From contig CAIYWI010000023.1 in assembly GCA_903929885.1 (NCBI GenBank), positions 1 through 64,000 of the forward strand: DNA of 64,000 nt, written 5' to 3'. How positions within the stretch are numbered: position 1 is the first letter of the stretch; every line of letters starts with the position of its first letter. This document shows, in pieces, positions 37,605 to 46,600 of this stretch. The position numbers and the translations under genes are program-made. The stretch is from an uncultured Phycisphaerales bacterium. GTDB lineage: Bacteria > Planctomycetota > Phycisphaerae > Phycisphaerales > UBA1924. The notes below the pieces were generated by a model. That model made no database searches. It saw nothing but the letters and a program-made list of their open reading frames with translations, and had not been told where the DNA came from.

Positions 37605-40600
37605 ATGAATCGTCTTCGCACGCATCGCCCCGAACTGATCGCCTCCCTGACGGCATGCGCCGGGCTGGCGGTTGGCGCCTGGGCGGGGCAGCCCCCTGCC
37701 CCCGAGACCCAGCCGCCTGCGCAGCCGGCGACGAACGACCGGTCGCCGCCGGTCGCCCCTCCGGCCAACGCGCCTGCCGCCGAACCGGGTCTCGTGCGGT
37801 TCAACTTCAAGGACGCGCCCATCGATCAGGTGCTCGACGCCTTCACCCGCGAGAGCGGCGTGCCGATCATCTACGAGGCGGCCATTCCGCAGGGCACCAT
37901 CAGCTTCATCAGCCCCGGCGGCTACGCCATGGCCGACGCGATGTCGATCCTGAACCTCAACCTCGCGAGGTTCGGCGTGCACCTTCGTCGTCAGGACCAG
38001 TACCTCTACCTCGCGACCATCCAGGACGCGATGAAGAAGCCCCTTCCCGTCACCGACGCCAAGGGGGTCGATGCCATGACGCCCGACCAGATCGTCACGG
38101 TGAGTCTCCCGCTCGACAACGCCCGCGCCGAACTCGTGGCCGAACAGATCAAGCCCATGCTCGGGGCGTACGGCGGCGTGCTCGCGGTGCCGGCGCAGAA
38201 CATGGTGGTGGTGGTCGAATCGGCGGCCCAGGTGCGACGCATCCGCGACATCGTGCAAGCCATCGATGCCGTGCGACCGGTCGATTCCGCCTTCCGCATC
38301 TTCCCCCTCCGCAACGCGCAGGCCGATGCGGTGCTCGCCGCCCTCCGCGGGCTGGTGGGCGAGCGCGTCACCACGGTGATCGTCGACGCCGACGGCAAGA
38401 AGCGCACGCTCCAGGAGCAGCAGGTCGCCGGCCTCCAGTTGGCCTCCGACCCTCGCACCAACTCCATCATCGCCGTGGGCACGGCCTCGCGGATCAAGAC
38501 CGTCGAGGAGCTCATTTCGCTGCTCGACACGCCCGATTCCGGCGGCGTCGACCGCCAGATGCAGACCTTCGTCGTGGCGGGCACCACGCCCGAAGCCGCG
38601 GCCCAGCAACTCAAGGCGCTCTTCGCCGGCGAAGATCCCAAGCAACTTCCGACGATCATCCCGCTGACCGAGGTGGGCAAGGTCACGGTGGTCGCGGCGA
38701 TGCCCCAGCTCGCCAGAGCCACCGCGCTGCTCGCGCAGCTCGATCCCGGCGTCACCACGTCGCAGGGGGGCGGCCAGGCGACCGGCGGCTCCAAGCTGGA
38801 GCGTCGCGCCGCGTTCGTGCCCCTCAAGTACGCCACCGCGGCGAGCGTCGAGGCCATCGCCTCCAAGCTCCTGCCTCCGAAGATGAATCAGGTGGTCAAG
38901 GTCGTGGCCGGTCCCGACGGCAAGAGCGTCGTCATCGCCGGGCCCGATGGCGAGGTGGCGAATCTCGAACGCACCATCGCCGCCCTGGACGTGCAGAACG
39001 CCAGCGAGCAGGAGATCCGCATCGTCCAAGTGACCGACGCCGATCCCGCCGCGGTGCTGGCCCAGGCGCAGGAGCTCTACGCCAAGGCCGGCAAGGCCGA
39101 GCATGCGCCCGTCGCCGCGACGGTCGATGCCGTGGCACGCACCATCACGCTCATCGCCCCCAGGCTCACGCTCAGGGACTTCGAGACCGTGCTCGCCGGC
39201 GTGCGTGCGGCGAGCGCAGGCGCGGTCGAGACGCGAACCTTCACCTTGGCGGCCAGCCGCCCGACCGTGCTGGCGGCACGGCTGACGCGACTGCTCGGCG
39301 TCATGATGCCCGCCTCGGGCACGGCCGAGATTCCCGACGTGCCGCCGCAGGTCGACGCCGTGGACGAGCTTGGCCTCCTGGTGGTTCGGGCCCGGGCGCA
39401 GCAGCTGGGCGCCATCGCGCAGCTGGTCGAGAAGCTCGACGGTCGCGACGGCACGCCCCGCGAGCTTCGCGTGGTGCCCGTGACCGAGGGCAAGGCCGCC
39501 GCGCTCAAGGATCGCGCCATGCCCCTGTACCTGCAGCAGGTGGAGAAGGCCGGTCCCGTCGAGGCGCTGGCCGTCACCGTCGACGAGCAGACCAACTCGC
39601 TGCTGGTGGTGGCCGCTCGCGCCGAGATCGATCGCTTCTCGCGGATCCTCGAGGAGCTGCAGAAGCAGTCGGGCCCGGCCCGCGAGGTGCGGCTCTTCGA
39701 GATCAAGATGGCCAAGGCCCAGGACATCGTGACCTTCCTGGCCGACATGGCGTCGTCCAGCCGCACGCTCACCGCCAAGGGCGGCGTCGAGCCGGCCTTC
39801 GAGGTGATCGAGGCCACCAACAGCGTGATGGTCGCGGCACGCCCCGACCAGATGCCCATCATCGACTCGCTCATCCGCAGTCTCGATGGTCGTCAGGCCG
39901 CCGATCGGCCGCCGGTGCGCATCCTCAAGCTCCGATCGACCGACGCGGCCAACCTCGCGTCGATCCTCCAGAAGGAGTTCGACAAGCGATCGCCCGACCA
40001 GCGAAGCCGCGACCCGGTGAGCATCGAGGCCGATCCGGGCACCAATACGCTGATCATCTCCGCCAGCGAAGCGGCCCTGACCGAGATCGAGTCGGTGGTC
40101 GCCAAGCTCAACGAGACGGAGGCGGCGGGGGCGGACGGTCGCGAGATTCGCATCTTCCCGCTCAAGGTGGCCAGGGCCGAGGATCTCGCCCAGACCATCG
40201 ATCAGATGTTCCCCGACCCGCCGGTGCCGCTCGACCCCAGGACGCGTCAGCCGCGGCTTGATCTCAAGCAACCGCGGGAGGTGGTGGTGCGGGCGGACCG
40301 CGCGACCAACTCGCTGATCGTCGATGCGCCGGTGCAGCGACTGGCCGGCTTCGAGCAGATCGTTCGCAGTCTCGACCAGGCCAAGGTCGCCGCCGACGTG
40401 GTCTTCCGCACGTACCGCATCGAGCGGGCCGAGATCAACAACCTGGCCCGCACCATCCGCGACCTCGCCTCCTCCGGCACGCTCGCGAGCATCGGCAAAG
40501 TCTCGACCGCGCCCATCAGCGTCTCGGTCGACGCGCCCACGCGCATGCTGGTGGTGAGCGGTCACGCCGACGCCTTCCCCGCCATCGAGGAACTCATCAA

Positions 40601-43600
40601 GAAGGTCGACTCGCTTCCCGAGACGTCGCCCACGGATCTCAAGCTGTACCCGCTCGCCAAGGCCCGAGCCGAACGACTCGCTCCGATCGTCCAGCGACTC
40701 CTGGCCTCGCGCGTGCGAGAGGCCAGGCTCGCCGCCGGCAAGGCCCGGCCCGACGACGACCGGCTCGTCGAGGTCACGGCCGACGCCGCGTCGAATACGC
40801 TGATCGTCTCCGCGCCCGCCGAGGGCATCGCCGTGGCCGACGGCATCATCAAGGCCCTCGACGCCGACAGCGTGGCCACCGCCACCGAGGTGCGAGTCTT
40901 CCGCCTGGGCAAGGGCGCCGCCGAGACCGCCGCCCAGACGCTCCGTCAGACCCTCAAGGCCCAGTCCTCGCCCGGCGAGCCCGAGGCCGTCGTGACGCCC
41001 GAAGCCACCAGCAACACCATCACCGTCGTGGGGACGTCGACGCAACTCGAGCGGGCCGCCAAGCTCATCGAGTCGCTCGACGTCGCCGTCGACATCGAGG
41101 GGCTGGGCGTCCGCACCGTGTCCCTCAAGCATGCCCGGGCCGAGGCCCTCGCGCCCGTGATGGAGCAGGTCCTCAAGACTGAATCCGGTCTCGATCGACT
41201 GCCCCAATGGGCCCGCCAGCAGGCCATCGCCCGCGGCGCGGTCGAGCAACCCCGCATCCGCGTCGCAGCCGAACCTCGGATCAACGCCCTCATCGTGAGC
41301 GGGCCGCGTTCCGTGCTCGACATGGCCGAGGAGGTCGCCGCCCAGCTCGACGTCGAGGGCGACGAGGCCCGCTCCGATGCGCAGCGACGCCTCGTGCGAG
41401 TCATCACGCTGCAGAACTCCGATGCCGCCCAGTTGGCCACCAACATCTCGGCCGTCTTCGCCGAGGAACGCTCCGCCGAGCCCGCGCCGCTCGTCCGGGT
41501 CGACCCGCAGGCCAACGCGATCATCGTCCGCGGCACCCAACGCCAGATGGAGCTCATCGAGCAGCTCACCACCAGTCTCGACAAGGCCGCTGCCGCCACG
41601 AGCCGCCAGATGCGGACCATCGCCGTCGACAAGTCCCGCGTCGACGCCGAGATGCTCGCCCGCATGCTCGAGCGACTCATGCGCCAGCAGGGCGGTGGCA
41701 AGGTCGAAGTCATCTCCGCAGAGGAACTCCTCAAGCGCCACGGCGGCCAGTCCGCCGAGCAGCCGGTCAGCCCGCCGGCCCCGCAGGAAGGCGACAAGCC
41801 CGCCGAGCCCAAGAAGACCGGCGCTCTGCACGTCATCCCGCTTCATCACCTGGCCTGCGGCCCCGTCCGCGGCTCGAGCGTCCTCTTCTCTCCGGCCGAA
41901 CCGCGACAGGACGCGCCCGCGTGGATGGCCTTCATCGCCGCCGCCGCGGTGGGCGTCGCGCCCGCGTCCGCCTCGCAGCCCCAGCCCGACGCCCAGCCCC
42001 CCGCGGCGGCCGCCGCCGGCGAGGACGACGACCAGCCGGTGACCATCGCCGTCGACAAGGCGACCAACTCCATCGTGGTCGTGGGCTCGCCTCGCCAGAC
42101 CGACCGCGTGGCCAGGCTCGCCGACCAACTCTCGACGCAACTGCCGGCGCAGCCCGGCCAGGTGCGTGTGGTCACGATGCCCCCCGCGTCGGACGTCGTG
42201 GCGATGTCGCAGGTCATCAACCAGACCATTGCGCAGCTCTCGTCGACGGCGCAGGGCCGCCGCAGCGCGTTCAGCGGTCCCGTCACCGTGACGCCCGACC
42301 CCGCGGGTTCGGCGCTCATCGTCTTCGCCAACGACATCGACTTCGAGACCGTCGGCGGCGTCATCGCGGGCGTATCCCGCCTCGACAACCCGGTTCGCAC
42401 GACCATCAAGGTCTATCCGCTGGTCAACATCAACGCCTTTCGCGCGTTGCAGGCGGTGCGGGACCTCTTCAACCCGACGGGTTCGGGGGCTCAAGCCCGG
42501 CGCGTGCGGAGCATGGACGTCTCGATCATGCCGCGGGGCGCAGGGGCCGCCGAGCAGCCGTCGCCCGCCTCGGTTCGCATCGATCCAACGACGGTTCGGG
42601 TGACGGCCGATCCGACGGGCACCTCGCTGCTGGTGGCCGCCCCCGTCGAGGCCTTTCCGCTCATCGACGCGCTGCTCGAGACCCTCGATCAGAATCCCGC
42701 GAGGGATCGGCTGGCCATTCGCCGATATCCGCTGACGCACGCCAAGGCCGATCAGCTCGCCGGCACCTTCCAGCAGCTCTTCGATCGTCAGCGACAGGGG
42801 GCCGGCGCGGCCGATGCCCCGCAGACGGCCTTCATCGCCGACGCCCGCACGAACGCCCTGCTGGTCACCGGCAGCAGCACGCAGCATCAGGAGGTCGAGC
42901 GGCTGCTCGCCGCGGCCGACGCCACGGCCGAGTCGCCCGATTCGTCGATGGAGATCCTGACGCTCAAGCAGGCCGCCGCCACGACGGTGCAACGCATCGT
43001 CGAGCAGGTGGTGGTGGGCAACGACCCCGGGCGGCGAGAGAAGGTTCGCATCTTCGCGCAGGACGGCTCCAACATGCTCGTCGTGCGGGCGCCCAGGGAG
43101 CAACTCGAGCAGATCAAGGAGCTCGTCGCCCGCATCGACACCGCCGAGACCGGCGGCCTGCCGGTGCACTCGATCAAGCTCGAACGCGCCGACGCCGATG
43201 CCGTGGCCGCCGCGTTGCAGCGGTTCTTCGCCGAGCGAGCCCAGGTCTCATCGCGTCCCGGCCGTCCCGCCCCGAATCGCGTGGCGGTGGTGGGGGACAA
43301 GCGCACCGGCACCATCATCGTCACCGCCGCCGACGCCGACTTCGAGCAGGTCAAGACGCTGGTGGCCACGTTCGACAGCCCCAGCCCCACGGCGGACATG
43401 GTCTTCCGCATCGTGCCCCTCCGCAACGCCAGCGTGACGGAGATCGGCGACACGGTCCGCAACATGGTGGAGGAGATCCGCTGGACGGCCATGACCAGCG
43501 GCAACGCCGAGGGGGCGGATCGTCAGGTCTTCATCCAGCTCAACGACGCCTCGAACAGCGTCGTGCTCATGGGCAAGGCGGAGCAGATCGCCACCATCGA

Positions 43601-46600
43601 GAAACTGCTGTCGGCCCTGGACGTGGCCCCGGAGCAGCGGGCCGCGATGGCGGTCCGCAGCGTGCCGGTGACCAACGCCGACATGGTCGCGGTCAAGTCG
43701 GTGCTCGAGAAGGCCTTCTCGACGCCCAACTGGCGCCCGTGGCGAGGTCCCGATCCCGCCGCCGTGACCGTGCAGGTCGATCGTCTCCGCAAGAGTCTCA
43801 TCCTGGTCGGCAAGGTGGAGCAACTCGACAAGGCGCAGGCCTACATCAAGGAACTCGACACGTCGCCGGCGGGCAAGGAGCGTCGCGTCGAGGCCATCGC
43901 GCTCAACCACGCCCGTGCCGAGCGAGCGGCCAACAACCTGCGTCAGTTCTTCACCGATCGCGCCCGCGGGCAGGGCGTCGACTCCTCGGGCGTGAGCATC
44001 ATCGGCTCGCCCGACGGCAACGCCATCGTCGTCTCCGCCGAGGAGACGGATCTGGCGATGGTGAAGGAGCTCGTCGCCCAGCTCGACCAGCCCGACGCGG
44101 GCAAGGATCGCCGCATCGAGCTCTTCGTGCTCCGCAACGGCGTGGCGAGGGAGACGGCCGACGTGCTGCGCTCCATGTTCACCAAGGCCGATTCGCCGAG
44201 CGAACGCGTGGTGATCACCCCCCAGGTCGCGACCAACTCGCTGGTCATCTCGGCGCCCGAGACGATTTTCGAGGAGGTGGCGGGGCTGCTCAAGCAGCTC
44301 GACGCCCCGCCGACCGCTGATGCCGCCAACATCGAGACCATCGCGCTCTCGACGGCCCGGGCGCAGGACGTGGCCACGGCCCTCAAGTCGGCGTTGCCGG
44401 CCAACGTGAAGGTGGTGGTCACGCCGGTGACGCGGAGCAACTCGCTCCTGCTCACGGGCAGCAAGGAGGCCATCGCGCTGGTGATCGAGCAGGTGAAGAA
44501 GATCGACACCGAGCCGGTGCGATCGGGGCAGGTCTTCCGCCGCTACAAGCTCGCCAACGCCGACGCCATGAGCGTCGCCGACACGCTCGAGCAGGTGATC
44601 CGGGCCCGTCCCCGCAACCCCACCGACGCCGAGACCTCGATCGATTACGCCCGCGCCGAGAACACGCTCACGGTCTACGCCCCGTCGGATGAGGTGGAGG
44701 AGATCGAGCGGATCATCCAGGAACTCGACAAGCCCAGCGAGGTCGAGCGGACCACCGAGTTCGTCAAGCTCGACTTCGCCAACGCCGAGCAGACCGCCAG
44801 CGCGCTCAAGCTCTTCTACGGCCGCACCGCCTCGGAGGTCACCGACCCCGCCGCCCGCAACGTCACCATCCTGGCCGATCCGCTCTCCAACTCGCTGGTG
44901 ATCCGCGCGGATGCCTCGCAGTGGGAGGGCATCCGGGCCCTGCTCGCCAAGCTCGACACCAAGGAGTACGACACGCGCCGCCAGTTGGCCGTCGTCCCGC
45001 TGGCCTACGCCGACGCCGCGAGCATCGCCCGAGCGCTCAACGAGGGCTTCCGCGCCCCGCTCGAGGAGCAGCGGCGGCTCGCGCAGGCCCGCGCGCAGAC
45101 GCAGCGTCCGCAAGGTCAGGGGCGACAGTCGGCGCAGAACGAGCCTTCGTCGCTGGTCGATCCCGAGGGGTTGCCCACCGTCTCCGCCGAGACGCAGACC
45201 AACTCGCTGATCATCTTCGCCGGCGCGGCCGAGCTCGAACGCATCCAGCAGGTCATCAGGCAGCTCGACGTCTCGGGCTTCGCCGACATGCCCGCCGCCC
45301 GGATCATCCCCCTCAAGAGCGGCAAGCCCTCGCAGGTCGCCTCGATGATCCGCGAGCTCTACCTCAACAAGAACGATCGCTCCTCGCAGGCCATCGGGCC
45401 CCGAAGCGTGCTGGTGATCGGCGACGACACCAGCGGCTCGCTCATCGTCCGCGCCGACGACGAGAAGTACGCGCAGATCCTCGCGCTGGCCCGCACCCTC
45501 GAGGAGCAGGGCCAGTTGGGACGCGTGCAGCCGCACGTCGTCAAGCTCCGCACCGTCGCCGCCGGCCGCCTGCGTCAGACCCTCCTGAGCACCTTCACGC
45601 CCACGGCCCGCGCCCAGGGCGAGACGCTGGCCGTCGAGATCGACCGCTCCAGCAACTCGCTGGTGATCGCGTGCAGCGATCGCCTGCTCCAGGAGATCCG
45701 CAAGGTCATCGACGAACTTGATGCGCCCCCGGCCGCGCAGGGGCAGGACGCGGGCAACGGGCTGCCTCCCTCGCTGAGCCAGAGCGTCTTCATCATCGAC
45801 GTGGCCAACAACGATCCTGCGCAGGTGAGGCAGATGCTCGAGAGCATGGGCGTGACCGGGCCGCAGGATCCGACGGCGCCCGGGGTGGTGGCCGAACCGG
45901 TGACGATCGTCCCGATGACCAGCCGCCGCGCCATCGCCGTGCTCGCCTCCGCGGGCGACGGCCGCACCATCGAGGCGCTGGTCAAGGCGATGGACGCGGC
46001 CCCCGCCGAGGCCGACCAGATCGTCGCGATGGTGCCCCTCAAGCTGGCCTCCGCCAAGACGCTCGCGGCCACGCTCAGCGCGATGCTCCAGCCCTCCGAG
46101 GGGGTCGTGGGCGCCACCCCCGGCAAGGCCCTCGCCGAGCACGTGCGGCGGCTGGGCATCTCTCGCACGGGCGTCGACCAGAGCGATCGCAAGATCGATC
46201 TGACGCGAGCCATCCGGGTGTTGGCCGACGAGGAGTCCAACTCGCTGGTGATCGCCAGCACGCAGGCCAACGTCGACGCGCTTCGCGATCTCGTCAGGCT
46301 CATGGACACGCTTCCCGCGGGCGACGCCGTGATGGTCCGCATCTTCCCCCTGGCCAACGCCTCGGCCGTTCGAGTCAAGCAGGTGGTCGAGCAGCTGTTC
46401 GCGCAGGGCGAGTCGCTGCGTCGCCTCCCCGGCACCGATCGTCAGGGGTTGCCACCGACCGCCGTCGGCCAGGCGCTGGCGGGCGAGATCGCCGCGACGG
46501 TCGACGAACGCACCAACACGCTCATCGTCGCCGGCCGCGAGGAGGGCGTCGCGCTCGTTGAGGTGCTCATCAAGGATCTCGACAGCGACCGCGCCGCCAA

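Noticed and set aside
37431-43169. 1912-aa minus-strand ORF opposite the giant secretin
   Set aside because: Antisense shadow of a high-GC coding strand; composition is Arg/His/Gly/Asp-rich without domain motifs, while the + strand reads as clear secretin modules.
41207-44320. 1037-aa + strand alternate-frame ORF inside the secretin gene
   Set aside because: Out-of-frame translation, Arg/Ala-rich with no domain signal.
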